DNA of 55,044 nt, from the NCBI GenBank assembly GCA_031267135.1, contig JAIRZQ010000193.1, positions 1-55,044 of the forward strand, in the 5' to 3' direction. Under the pieces are notes generated by a model. It did not search any database and was not told the origin of the DNA. It saw nothing but the letters and a program-made list of their open reading frames with translations. Source of the DNA: Prevotellaceae bacterium. Lineage in GTDB: Bacteria; Bacteroidota; Bacteroidia; Bacteroidales; UBA932. The stretch's first letter is position 1. Each line of letters starts with the position of its first letter. This document shows, piece by piece, positions 44,277 to 53,686 of the stretch. A program made the position numbers and the translations under genes.

Positions 44277-45992
44277 ATGGCAAATTTTTATAACGACAAC
44301 AAAGATCTTCAATTTCACTTGACGCATCCTTTGATGGGAAAAATTGTGGAACTGAAAGAAAAAGGCTTTGAAGATAAGGATAAATTCGACTATGCTCCCG
44401 TCGATTTTGACGATGCAATGGACAGTTATCAAAAAACGCTCGAAATAATCGGCGAAATTTGCGGCGAAATCATCGCAGCCAATGCCGAAAGCGTTGACCA
44501 TGAAGGTCCAAAACACGAAAACAACAGAGTGATTTATGCCGAAGGAACCCGGCAAAACCACGAAGCGCTTCAAAAAGCAGGCGTTTACGGGATTTCGCTT
44601 CCGCGCGAATATGGCGGGTTAAACTTTGCAATGGTACCGTACGTTATGGCTGCCGAACTTGTTTCACGCGCCGATGCGGGATTTGCAAATATCTGGGGGC
44701 TGCAGGACTGTGCCGAAACTATTCACGAATTTGCGTCAAAAGAAATTCAGGACGAATATCTTCCGCGTATTCCAAAAGGCGACACGTGTTCCATGGATTT
44801 AACCGAACCTGATGCTGGTTCGGATTTGCAGTCTGTTCAACTGAAAGCGACTTTTGACGAAGAAAAGAATTGCTGGTTTTTGAATGGAGTAAAGCGTTTT
44901 ATTACCAACGGAGATGCTCATATCAAATTAGTGCTGGCTCGCAGCGAAGATGGCACAAAAGACGGCAGAGGCTTGTCGTATTTCGTTTGCGACAATAATC
45001 ATGACGATAAAATTCTTGTTCGCCGTATTGAAAACAAGCTGGGAATTAAAGGCTCGCCCACATGCGAACTGGTTTTTCGCAACGTTCCGGCAAAACTTGT
45101 AGGCGAGCGTAAGCTCGGTTTGATAAAGTATGTAATGTCGCTTATGAACGGCGCACGGCTTGGCGTTGCCGCACAGTCGGTAGGGCTGGGCGAGGCGGCT
45201 TATCGCGAAGCGCTGAAATATGCAGGCGAGCGTTCTCAATTTGGGAAAGAAATAATAAAGTTTCCTGCCGTTTACGAATTGCTTGTTACAATGAAAGCGC
45301 GTTTGCAGGCTGCGCGTTCACTGCTTTACGAAACATCGCGTTTTGTTGATATTTACAAGGCGTATAATCTTATAGGCAACGAGCGTAAGCTTACACCCGA
45401 AGAACGCAACGAACACAAAGAATACCAGCGCTTATCGGATATTTATACTCCGATATTGAAACTTTTTGCAAGCGAATACGCCAACCAGCTGGCTTATGAT
45501 GCTATTCAAATTCACGGCGGATCCGGATTTATGAAAGACTATCTGGTTGAGCGCCTTTACAGGGATGCGCGTATTCTAAATATTTATGAAGGAACTTCAC
45601 AGTTGCAGGTTGTTGCTGCAATTCGCGGCGTTACAACGGGAGCATATCTGAATAAAATTCGTCAATACGAAGCAGATGTTACGGCGCCCGAATTTGCGGA
45701 AATGAAAGAGCAGCTTATCGCTCTTACAGCCGATTATGAACAGGCTGTTGCATTGGTTACCGAAGCAAAAAATCAGGAATATATTGATTTTCATGCACGG
45801 CGCTTAGTCGAAATGGCAGGACATATAATTATGAGTTATCTGCTTGTGCTTGACGCACAACGCGACGGCGAATATGCAAAAATTGCCGAAGTTTTCGTAA
45901 AACGCGCAGTTGCATCGAATGAAGAAAAATTTAATTATGTAAAATCATTCAAAGTTGAAGATATTGAGAATTTCAAATCAATAATTGAATGA
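44277..45992 (+). CDS. Acyl-CoA dehydrogenase
   Basis: An FAD enzyme that introduces a 2,3-double bond into acyl-CoA and passes electrons to EtfAB; cytoplasmic. 571 aa, with the standard three-domain core plus a ~120-residue C-terminal helical extension typical of Bacteroidota members. CSMDLTEPDAGSDLQSV (FAD and substrate block), GIKGSPTCEL, RSQFGKEI and IYEGTSQLQ are present; Glu438 in the last is the catalytic base. Substrate chain length cannot be read. No thiolase or hydratase genes lie nearby. Confidence 0.93.
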   Translation: MANFYNDNKDLQFHLTHPLMGKIVELKEKGFEDKDKFDYAPVDFDDAMDSYQKTLEIIGEICGEIIAANAESVDHEGPKHENNRVIYAEGTRQNHEALQKAGVYGISLPREYGGLNFAMVPYVMAAELVSRADAGFANIWGLQDCAETIHEFASKEIQDEYLPRIPKGDTCSMDLTEPDAGSDLQSVQLKATFDEEKNCWFLNGVKRFITNGDAHIKLVLARSEDGTKDGRGLSYFVCDNNHDDKILVRRIENKLGIKGSPTCELVFRNVPAKLVGERKLGLIKYVMSLMNGARLGVAAQSVGLGEAAYREALKYAGERSQFGKEIIKFPAVYELLVTMKARLQAARSLLYETSRFVDIYKAYNLIGNERKLTPEERNEHKEYQRLSDIYTPILKLFASEYANQLAYDAIQIHGGSGFMKDYLVERLYRDARILNIYEGTSQLQVVAAIRGVTTGAYLNKIRQYEADVTAPEFAEMKEQLIALTADYEQAVALVTEAKNQEYIDFHARRLVEMAGHIIMSYLLVLDAQRDGEYAKIAEVFVKRAVASNEEKFNYVKSFKVEDIENFKSIIE

Positions 45993-46011
45993 TCTTATTG
46001 TTTGCTTTTAT

Positions 46012-46045
46012 AAAAGAGAGCGTCTAAAAAGGTTCTCTCTTTTTT
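46012..46045 (+). terminator. Terminator of the acyl-CoA dehydrogenase gene
   Basis: AAAAGAGAG/CTCTCTTTT stem, 9 bp, followed by T. Confidence 0.75.
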
Positions 46046-46096
46046 GTATCAGGCAATGCGGTATGCAGTACATCAAAACATAAAGTGTAAAAATTA

Positions 46097-46433
46097 AACA
46101 GCGTGAGCAAACAATCAATAGCAGCCGACGCTATACGCCAATTCCGTTTACGACTGTGACTTGCACGAACGCCGCCTGCTCAACGTTCTATTAATTTTTC
46201 TGCATGTTGATCAGTTGAAAAATTTACCTGTACGCAAAAACAAAAGTTGATTGGCTAATAAAAACGGCATAAGCTTCGCAGGCGGGAAACCCGCTCGGCG
46301 AAGACGGCGTTGAAACGGCATTCCGTCAAGCGAAGCGAGATATTAATTCCGTTAGCCGTTGAGCCGTTAGCGGGTCGCCGAGAAGTATAAGCCTTGACTT
46401 TGGGGTTAATTTGCGTCAAAGCAAAAGTAACAG
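46097..46433. repeat. Dispersed repeat, second copy (core of the 33 kb element)
   Basis: Nearly the same sequence and orientation as 33196-33525, with a TTGAGCCG-type insertion near 46350. The outer ~83-base inverted ends of the 33 kb copy are missing on the left and only partly kept on the right (GCAAAAGTAACAG). A further short, reversed fragment (GGCGGCGTT...) lies at about 46829-46850 beside the comEC stop. Confidence 0.7.
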
Positions 46434-46456
46434 GAAAAAGAAAACATTATTTATTT

Positions 46457-46501
46457 TGCAAGGTTTTATGTCTGTATTGATTAAAACCCTGCAATTTTTT
46501 T
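46457..46501 (+). terminator. Hairpin with T tail after the dispersed repeat
   Basis: TGCAxGGTTTTA pairs with TAAAACCxTGCA, followed by seven T. No plus-strand gene lies just before it, so it may belong to the repeat or to nothing. Confidence 0.45.
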
Positions 46502-46576
46502 CTGATTTTCATTCATAATTATTTATAATAAATGATTTGTGACCTTTTAATGAACAACTAATTATAACACGTAGGA

Positions 46577-46745
46577 CAATAACCTCATTACTTCATTGCT
46601 TTTATGGGCATTGCTAATTATATATAGATTTCATGTGATATATGATTATAAATATTTGATTTTCAGAATGCATTATTCCAAAGAAATATCAAAAACTATA
46701 CTTAATTAGCAATGCCCTTTTATGAATAAGGTAATGAGGTTATTG
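46577..46745. repeat. 168-bp inverted-repeat element
   Basis: Arms of about 44 bases (46577-46620 and 46702-46745) start CAATAACCTCATTAC and end GGGCATTGCTAATTA in inverted orientation, with a diverged stretch of ~13 bases in the middle of the arm. The 81-base centre is AT-rich. It has no ORF and is unrelated to the other repeats here. The rest of the 45993-46853 gap holds nothing else I can identify. Confidence 0.65.
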
Positions 46746-46853
46746 TAGGTATCCTTGCATGCTTCTACTGAGGTTGTTTGGTCGTGAAAATTAGGTTTGA
46801 GATAAGGTTTTTTAAGTGAGCATCAATCAGGCGGCGTTCAAACAGTCGTAAAT

Positions 46854-48968
46854 TTAATTCTTCTGCCTTGTCCACGTAAATGCTCCTTTGCTGTCGACAT
46901 AGTGATGATTTATGTTTCGTTTTTCTGCTTCAGCTATCCAGCGTCCGGCTTGCCTTGCCTGTATCGACGAATCTATTATCAATATTTCAGGATTATAATT
47001 ATTCAAAATTTGCCGAATGTTGTTTCCAAGATATTTATTTACAATCAAAAAGTTAATTTTCAAAGGTTTCGATGATTGGGAAATATCGTTGACGGTTGCG
47101 ATTTTTATGGATTTGTTACCAAACCGGATTATGTTTTTATATGATTTTATGATGTCGGATGTCTTAATATCACCGGAAATTGCTAAGGTTTTCGTGTTTT
47201 TTATTCCGAGTTTTACGAAGTGGTTTTTTGTGTTGAAAGCAAAATTATTGACTATATTTTCGCGGTCGCGTATGCTTATCGAATTTTGTCCTTCAACAAA
47301 GCTTATGAACGATGAACCTTTTGTATTGTAAACCGTCATTTGCAGCCGGTTTTGGCGTTCGATTTTATGAATGGAAATCATGCTGCAAAACATTACAAAA
47401 CAGCAAAGCACTGCAATCAATGCCTTTTTGTTTCCAAATGCAATGTAAAATGCCAAAAAAATAAAGGCAGCAACAACAATGCAAACCTGACAGATGTCAA
47501 TGTAAATATTTTCGGAAAGAGAATACGGCAGCATTTCAATATTTTTTGTAATACTGTTTGCAAGCGAAACGGATATGTCCAGAAACTTTCCCGTCAGTAC
47601 TCCAATCACCGGAATCCACGATATGATAAGAACTGCGGCAACGGTAAACATTATAACCGTAACGAGAGGAATTATTAAAACGTTTGTAACAAGAAAATAA
47701 TTGGGAAAGGTATGAAAATAAAATATTGTTATCGGCAAGGTTCCTATTTGTGCGGCTATCGAAACCGAAGCAAGAGCAAAAATGTATTTGAGGATTTTAT
47801 TGCGTATGTAAACTGTTTTGTATATTAAGGGCTGAAAATAAACTATTGCAATAACAGAACAGTACGACAGCTGAAAACCTACTTCAAAAATATTATAGGG
47901 ATTTACTATCGACAGGAAAAATGCCGATGCTGCCAGCGAATTGTAGATGTTTACCTTTTTGCCGAATAAGTCGCCAAACAGCACAAACGAAAACATTACA
48001 CAGGCGCGGCAAACCGAAGGCGAAAATGCGGCAAGAGCGGCATACAGCCAGATTCCGAAAAAAACCATTCCTATTCTGATAAATTTTCCAAATCTGCGCT
48101 TATTTACAATACTCAGCAGAAAAAACAAAACCGAATAAACCAGCCCGACATGCAGCCCGCTCACGGCAAGTACGTGCATTGCGCCCGCCACGCTGTAGGC
48201 GCTGACAATCTCGTCGCTCAGCAAATCTTTATCTCCGATAATCAAAGCGCGAAGCACGGCAAAGTTGTCGCCTTCGATTCCTGTTTTTGAAAAACAGTCG
48301 AACATTGCCATCTGGATATTCAAAATTGCCTTGCGGAACCACAGGTTTTCATGTCCCGTCTTTTTATAGCCGTTTGCCGTTACAAATGCCGATGCAAAAA
48401 AATTTCGTCGGGCAAGATAATATGAATAATTAAATTCTTCAGGGTTCCTTGGCGGTGAATTTGCAGCAAAAGCTGTATTCAGCATCAAAACATCGCCGAG
48501 TTTCAGCGTGTTTGAAGCGCTGTCGGCAGGGAAATAAACCATTGCTTTTTCGTCAACCGGAATCCAATTCTTTGCACTGTCGCGGTATGCTGTTATTTTA
48601 AGTGTAAGTTTGGTAAATATATCATCCGCATCGGGTTTTTCGATAATTACGCTTCTGAAAAATGTTTGCCTGCCAAGCATTAGCGTTGTTTGCCGACAGC
48701 GATTTTTCATTATTTCGGCGCCAAACAGAAACAGGTTGCAAAATATTAAAACGCCCCACAGCCATCGATATCCGTACGATTTTCCAATTCGCACAAAAAA
48801 CATTACAGTGAAGCAGAAAGAAAAAATAAAAAGAACCGGCAAAAGGTTAACTTTTTGTCGAAATACCAATTCTTCGGTAACAATACCGCCCAGAAACGGA
48901 ACAAGCAACCTCACAAAAGGCAAACGCCGAATATATTCTATGAAACCTGTCGAATATTTCACAAGCAT
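46854..48968 (-). CDS. comEC: ComEC/Rec2-family DNA-uptake channel
   Basis: An inner-membrane protein that passes single-stranded DNA into the cytoplasm during transformation. 704 aa: two to three N-terminal helices, an OB-like DUF4131 domain (about 75-205), then the Competence domain with about eight to ten helices and the motif HVLAVSGLHVGLVYS (about 265-279). The C-terminal ~170 residues sit where many relatives have a metallo-beta-lactamase domain, but no HxHxDH motif is seen, as in many Bacteroidota. Single gene with no nearby competence partners. Confidence 0.93.
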   Translation of the reverse strand: MLVKYSTGFIEYIRRLPFVRLLVPFLGGIVTEELVFRQKVNLLPVLFIFSFCFTVMFFVRIGKSYGYRWLWGVLIFCNLFLFGAEIMKNRCRQTTLMLGRQTFFRSVIIEKPDADDIFTKLTLKITAYRDSAKNWIPVDEKAMVYFPADSASNTLKLGDVLMLNTAFAANSPPRNPEEFNYSYYLARRNFFASAFVTANGYKKTGHENLWFRKAILNIQMAMFDCFSKTGIEGDNFAVLRALIIGDKDLLSDEIVSAYSVAGAMHVLAVSGLHVGLVYSVLFFLLSIVNKRRFGKFIRIGMVFFGIWLYAALAAFSPSVCRACVMFSFVLFGDLFGKKVNIYNSLAASAFFLSIVNPYNIFEVGFQLSYCSVIAIVYFQPLIYKTVYIRNKILKYIFALASVSIAAQIGTLPITIFYFHTFPNYFLVTNVLIIPLVTVIMFTVAAVLIISWIPVIGVLTGKFLDISVSLANSITKNIEMLPYSLSENIYIDICQVCIVVAAFIFLAFYIAFGNKKALIAVLCCFVMFCSMISIHKIERQNRLQMTVYNTKGSSFISFVEGQNSISIRDRENIVNNFAFNTKNHFVKLGIKNTKTLAISGDIKTSDIIKSYKNIIRFGNKSIKIATVNDISQSSKPLKINFLIVNKYLGNNIRQILNNYNPEILIIDSSIQARQAGRWIAEAEKRNINHHYVDSKGAFTWTRQKN

Positions 48969-49100
48969 ATTTTATGTAATGCAAAGTTTGCACTTTTTGA
49001 TGAATAAACAAAATGCGAAGAACATTAATTTGGCAGTTGCATATAATGTTCATATCAAAATGCAGGTTTATTCACAAACCACGTGCGAATGAACGCCTGT

Positions 49101-49144
49101 AATGCCAAGTTTCGCCTGCGCTTCGCACTCATGAATTTGGCATT
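49101..49144. repeat. Short palindromic element between comEC and korA
   Basis: AATGCCAA and TTGGCATT pair across 28 bases rich in CGC. It may be a REP-like element or an unusual fold in the korA upstream region. The rest of 48969-49246 is AT-rich with no gene; no clear comEC promoter was found. Confidence 0.4.
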
Positions 49145-49246
49145 GATAACACGCTGTGATATAAATAAATTAAAAAACCACAAACAAAAAAGCGAAATTT
49201 GTTTTAATTCCAAATAAAAAGTTTTCTGAATTCAAAAAATAAAAAG

Positions 49247-49254
49247 TACTTTTG
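49247..49254 (+). promoter_or_regulatory. Promoter -7 element of korAB
   Basis: TACTTTTG fits TAnnTTTG, 30 bases before the korA start codon, with a T-rich segment TTTTCTG near the -33 position. Confidence 0.55.
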
Positions 49255-49284
49255 TGCCGTAAAATAATCATGTAAAACAAAAAT

Positions 49285-51126
49285 ATGGATATAACAAAAC
49301 GTGTTGAAATTGATGATGTTGTAATTCGTTTTTCGGGCGATTCCGGTGATGGAATGCAACTTACAGGAACATTATTTGCCGATACGGCTGCATTGCTTGG
49401 CGATGGCGTATCGACTTTTCCCGACTATCCTGCCGAAATTCGCGCTCCGCAAGGCACCGTTTCGGGAGTTTCGGGCTTTCAGGTTCATGTCGGCAGCGGT
49501 GTCGTTCGTACTCCGGGCGATTACTGCGATGTGCTTATTGCCATGAACCCTGCCGCCTTGCGTGCAAATGCAAAATGGGCAAAAAAAGGCGCAACAGTAA
49601 TTGTTGATGCCGATGAATTTAATGAAAAGACTGTTCAGCGTGCAGGATTTTCTACATTAGACCATTTTGAGGAACTCGGACTACAGGACAGCAATGTAAT
49701 TTTTGCTCCGATAACATCGCTTACAAAAGAAAGTTTAAAGGACAGCGGACTTGACAACAAGATGATAGTACGAAGCAAAAACATGTTTGCCCTCGGCATT
49801 TGCTATTTTATCTACGACCACCCGTTTGACTTTACGTTCAAATATTTCAAAAATAAATTCAGGAAAAAGCCCGAATTTATCGAACCAAACAAAAAAGTGC
49901 TTGTTGATGGCTATAATTATGCCGCCAATACTCATGCTCATGCCAATACGTATAAGGTAGTATCGCAGAAAAAGGAAAAGGGAACATACAGGAGTATAAG
50001 CGGAAATCAGGCTACGGCTTGGGGATTGATTGCCGCTGCCGAAAAAGCGAATCTGCCTTTGTTCTGCGGATCGTATCCTATCACGCCTGCAACAAATATC
50101 CTTGAAGAGCTGGCAATACACAAGAACCTGAATGTAAAAACGCTTCAGGTAGAAGACGAAATTGCAGGAATATGTACCGCAATAGGCGCCGCATTTGCAG
50201 GAAATTTTGCAGTAACTACCACTTCGGGACCCGGGCTTTCGTTGAAGTCGGAAGCGCTGGGGCTGGCTGTAATGACCGAACTGCCTCTGGTTGTAGTAAA
50301 TGTTCAGCGCGGAGGACCGTCAACAGGATTGCCCACAAAAACCGAACAGTCTGACCTCAGTCAGGCATTATACGGGCGAAACGGAGAATGTCCGGTTGTA
50401 GTAATAGCGGCAAGCACTCCATCCAACTGCTTTCATTATGCTTTTCATGCAGGAAAAATTGCAATGGAGCACATGACGCCCGTTATTCTGCTCACTGACG
50501 GGTTTATAGCAAACGGCTCCGAGCCATGGAAAATTCCGGCTATGAAAGATTACCCGTCTATATGTCCGCCGATTGTTCACGAAGGCGATACCGAATATAA
50601 ACCATACAGGCGCGATGAGCTTCGTCTGGCTCGCCGCTGGGCTTTGCCCGAAACAAAAGGGCTGGAACACCGTATAGGAGGACTTGAAAAGGATTTCATT
50701 ACCGGCGAAGCATCTCACGACCCGATAAATCATCAAAAAATGGTTGATATCCGAGCGGCAAAAGTTGCAAGGGTGCAGGATTTTATCCCGAATCAGGAAA
50801 TTATCGGCGATGCGGACGGCGACCTTCTTGTTGTTGGCTGGGGAGGCACTTTCGGACACTTGTTTTCTGCGGTTGATGACTTGCAGCATGAAGGCAAAAA
50901 AATCAGCCTCGCTCACTTTAACTATATCAATCCTCTTCCGAAAAATACAGGCGAAATATTCAAAAGCTTCAGGAAAATTGTTGTATGCGAATTAAATATG
51001 GGGCAGTTTGCCGATTATTTGCGAACCGAATTTTACAATATTCGATTCGAACAGTACGGCAAGGTGCAGGGATTGCCGTTTACGGTAGTGGAATTGAAAG
51101 AAAAGTTCAGGCAATTATTAAAATAA
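49285..51126 (+). CDS. korA: 2-oxoglutarate:ferredoxin oxidoreductase, fused gamma-alpha subunit
   Basis: 613 aa: an N-terminal gamma domain (about 10-190, RFSGDSGDGMQLTGTLFADTA) joined to the alpha/pyrimidine-binding domain (from about 225, with GNQATAWGLIAAAEKA, YPITPATNILEEL and VTTTSGPGLSLKSEALGLAV). With KorB it oxidises a 2-oxoacid to acyl-CoA, reducing ferredoxin, or runs in reverse. The fusion is the usual Bacteroidota form. Another 2-oxoacid is possible; 2-oxoglutarate is chosen from family resemblance. korB follows after 24 bases. Confidence 0.93.
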   Translation: MDITKRVEIDDVVIRFSGDSGDGMQLTGTLFADTAALLGDGVSTFPDYPAEIRAPQGTVSGVSGFQVHVGSGVVRTPGDYCDVLIAMNPAALRANAKWAKKGATVIVDADEFNEKTVQRAGFSTLDHFEELGLQDSNVIFAPITSLTKESLKDSGLDNKMIVRSKNMFALGICYFIYDHPFDFTFKYFKNKFRKKPEFIEPNKKVLVDGYNYAANTHAHANTYKVVSQKKEKGTYRSISGNQATAWGLIAAAEKANLPLFCGSYPITPATNILEELAIHKNLNVKTLQVEDEIAGICTAIGAAFAGNFAVTTTSGPGLSLKSEALGLAVMTELPLVVVNVQRGGPSTGLPTKTEQSDLSQALYGRNGECPVVVIAASTPSNCFHYAFHAGKIAMEHMTPVILLTDGFIANGSEPWKIPAMKDYPSICPPIVHEGDTEYKPYRRDELRLARRWALPETKGLEHRIGGLEKDFITGEASHDPINHQKMVDIRAAKVARVQDFIPNQEIIGDADGDLLVVGWGGTFGHLFSAVDDLQHEGKKISLAHFNYINPLPKNTGEIFKSFRKIVVCELNMGQFADYLRTEFYNIRFEQYGKVQGLPFTVVELKEKFRQLLK

Positions 51127-51150
51127 CATAATACTAAAAAAACAGTAAAC

Positions 51151-52173
51151 ATGGAATATACTCAACAGGATTTCAAAAGCAGCATGGAAATAAAATGGTG
51201 TCCCGGATGCGGCGACTATGCGGTATATGCAGCCGTACAGCGCGCCCTGCCCGTTGTTGCCAAAGAATTAAACTATACCAGGGAACGGTTTGCCTTTGTT
51301 TCGGGAATAGGATGCTCATCACGCTTTCCGTATTATGTAAACTGCTACGGATTTCACGGAATACACGGGCGTGCTTCGGCAATATCGACAGGCGTAAAGG
51401 TTGCAAATCCGCGACTGAGCGTCTGGCAAATCACAGGCGACGGCGATGCTCTGGCTATCGGCGGAAACCACTTTATACACGCTATCCGCAGAAATATAGA
51501 CATCAATATCCTTCTGTTCAACAATCAGATTTACGGATTGACAAAGGGACAGTATTCTCCAACGTCAAAGCTCGGGATGGTAACCAAAACATCTCCATAC
51601 GGAACCGTCGAGCATCCGTTTAATCCGGGCGAACTGATAATAGGCGCTCGGGGAACGTTCTTTGCACGCTCGCTTGATGTCGAGATAAAGTTGTCAACCG
51701 AAATTATGACGGAAGCGGCAAAGCACGACGGAACATCGGTGATGGAAATGCTGGTAAACTGCGTCATATTCAATGATAAGGCTCACGGTTACATCTCGGA
51801 TAAGGAAAACAGGGAAGACCGCACAATAGTGCTGCACCACGGGCAGCCAATGATTTTCGGCAAAAACAGAGACAGGGGGCTTGTTCTTGATAAGGAAAAC
51901 ATGCAGCTTAAAGTTGTGGAAATAGGCAGGGATGGAATTACCGAAAACGATATTCTGGTGCATAATGCCGAAAATCAGGATACGGGAATACACATGATGC
52001 TTGCAGGAATGAAAATGCCAGAAATGCCGGTGGCGCTTGGAATTATCCGAAATGTGAAAGACAAGACATACGACGACAACGTGCGCGACCAGCTCGAAGA
52101 AGTCAAGGCAAAAGCAAAAGTGCATTGCGTTGACGACCTCCTGCACAGCGGCGCAACATGGGAAGTGGAGTAG
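51151..52173 (+). CDS. korB: 2-oxoglutarate:ferredoxin oxidoreductase, beta subunit
   Basis: 340 aa, the TPP- and FeS-binding subunit. IKWCPGCGDYAVYAAVQ (about 14-30) is the iron-sulfur start; GIGCSSRFPYYVN, then ITGDGDALAIGGNHFIHAIRRN and NNQIYGLTKGQ form the TPP site. Separate ferredoxin-like delta subunits are absent, as usual for the two-subunit type. The pair supports an anaerobic, ferredoxin-based metabolism. Confidence 0.94.
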   Translation: MEYTQQDFKSSMEIKWCPGCGDYAVYAAVQRALPVVAKELNYTRERFAFVSGIGCSSRFPYYVNCYGFHGIHGRASAISTGVKVANPRLSVWQITGDGDALAIGGNHFIHAIRRNIDINILLFNNQIYGLTKGQYSPTSKLGMVTKTSPYGTVEHPFNPGELIIGARGTFFARSLDVEIKLSTEIMTEAAKHDGTSVMEMLVNCVIFNDKAHGYISDKENREDRTIVLHHGQPMIFGKNRDRGLVLDKENMQLKVVEIGRDGITENDILVHNAENQDTGIHMMLAGMKMPEMPVALGIIRNVKDKTYDDNVRDQLEEVKAKAKVHCVDDLLHSGATWEVE

Positions 52174-52212
52174 AATTAACAATTAATAATTAACAATTAA
52201 AATTTAATAAAT

Positions 52213-52983
52213 ATGGACACATTGAAAATTGAAAGATTCCGTTTTGACGGATTAAAAAATGTTGAATTTACCTTAGTGGTACCTCACATTGTTAACATTC
52301 TGGAAAAATATCCGGTTATAGAACAGCAGTTGAAAAACCGCCTGGATGCATTAAAAGGTTTTCTGCCCGATTTGGACAGAATAGAAGCGCAGGAACGGAA
52401 ATGGAACAAAGCCGGCTTGCTGAACGAAGCTGAACGTGCGCGTGATGCCTATGTGAACACTCTGATTAGAGCAGAGCGAACATTTGCACGAATAGATGCG
52501 TCGGAATACAGGGAGGCTTCGGGAAAACTTACCGCTCTGTTCGATAAACACAAAAGAGACATTGCCGATGATAGAAATGTCGCCGAAACACAACGTATTT
52601 ACGACTTGATTGAAGATGTTGAGCGAACTGACGGAATGATAAACGCTCTGACGGCGCTTGCACTGTTGCCGGCGTACAACGCCATGAAAGAAGCAAATAT
52701 GCGTTTCGACGAATTGTGGCAGCAACGCAATGCCGAACTCGGCACAATAGAGCGCGTTGACAGCAAAGCCATACGCTCTGACTGTGTAAAAGCTGTCAAC
52801 GCCATGTACGAAGGTATTGAGTATTGGGCTTCCGAAAGCGAAAATCAGGAATGGAAAACGCTGATAAGCGAACTCAGCCGACTGGGAAGTTACTACAAGC
52901 AGCAAATAAAGGCGCGAACAACCAGACGCAGAAATAAGGAAAATACAGGCAACGAGCCGCCGATAAAACCCAAAATTGATTAA
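52213..52983 (+). CDS. DUF6261-like helical protein
   Basis: 256 aa, no signal peptide, almost entirely helical with many charged residues, ending in a basic TTRRRNKENTGNEPP tail. MDTLKIERFRFDGLKNVEF at the start resembles the DUF6261 family that is plentiful in Bacteroidales and often found in variable regions. No function is known to me. It follows korB by 39 AT-rich bases and precedes a tandem repeat. Confidence 0.6.
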   Translation: MDTLKIERFRFDGLKNVEFTLVVPHIVNILEKYPVIEQQLKNRLDALKGFLPDLDRIEAQERKWNKAGLLNEAERARDAYVNTLIRAERTFARIDASEYREASGKLTALFDKHKRDIADDRNVAETQRIYDLIEDVERTDGMINALTALALLPAYNAMKEANMRFDELWQQRNAELGTIERVDSKAIRSDCVKAVNAMYEGIEYWASESENQEWKTLISELSRLGSYYKQQIKARTTRRRNKENTGNEPPIKPKID

Positions 52984-53068
52984 CATAGAAAATGACGCTT
53001 TGAATGTTTTAGGGATATAATTCTGAAAAAACTCAAAGCGTCAATTGTAACAGAAAGAACTTACAAGA

Positions 53069-53191
53069 AGGAAATGTTAAATCGACCCGGTTGCCGAAGC
53101 AAAATAAAAAGGAAATGTTAAATCGACTCGGTCGCTGAAGCAAAATAAAAAGGAAATGTTAAATCAACTTGGTTGCCGAAGCAAAATAAAA
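53069..53191. repeat. 41-bp tandem repeat, three copies
   Basis: Each unit has AAGGAAATGTTAAATC, a C/G-rich GGTTGCCGAAGC-like middle and AAAATAAA. Copies start near 53069, 53110 and 53151 (exact period 41) with a few substitutions. All frames contain stops. There is no spacer variation, so it is not a CRISPR array. It lies between the DUF6261-like gene and the lipoprotein gene. Confidence 0.8.
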
Positions 53192-53221
53192 AGGATTACT
53201 ATTTAATTAAAAATAAAAGTT

Positions 53222-53671
53222 ATGAAAAAGACATTAAGCACATTAAAATTAGTAGCAATGATGCTGCTTTTGGCAGGAATGATGATTGCCTGCGGGAAAG
53301 AAGACGATATAGACATGTCTAAAATAGACTTCAGTAATATCGAAAACCTGTATGCTCAGCCTTTGTCTGTTATTCAAAAGGCTGTGCAGGGAAAGTGGAA
53401 CGTATATTGTATATATAGTAGTGGATTTGTTGGAATTAGATATCCGAAAGATGAATTTGTTGAGATAAGTAAAAATAAAATAGGATCACACGAAATTATT
53501 TGGAGAAAATATTCTATTCCTCGCAATAATACAACTGTTCAAAGCTATGTTATTTGGAATCTTGCATTAGACGAACCTTGGATGTATTTTGATAATATCA
53601 AGAATGATACTTTAAGTGTTGGTTATTTTGGAATTGCTGACTATGGTGGCATTTATATTAAAGTAGAATAA
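53222..53671 (+). CDS. Small surface lipoprotein, lipocalin-like (tentative)
   Basis: 149 aa: signal peptide ending GMMIAC (Cys24), followed by GKEDDID, a good match to the acidic surface-export signal K-(D/E)2. The mature part is beta-rich, starting around AVQGKWNVYCIYSSGF and ending GGIYIKVE, which recalls small lipocalin-like domains, but I would not insist on it. 15 bases before the M4 peptidase, so probably one operon. Confidence 0.65.
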   Translation: MKKTLSTLKLVAMMLLLAGMMIACGKEDDIDMSKIDFSNIENLYAQPLSVIQKAVQGKWNVYCIYSSGFVGIRYPKDEFVEISKNKIGSHEIIWRKYSIPRNNTTVQSYVIWNLALDEPWMYFDNIKNDTLSVGYFGIADYGGIYIKVE

Positions 53672-53686
53672 AATAAAATTTATATT

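Noticed and set aside
53069..53191. CRISPR array
   Set aside because: Units are contiguous direct repeats without spacers, and no cas genes are present.
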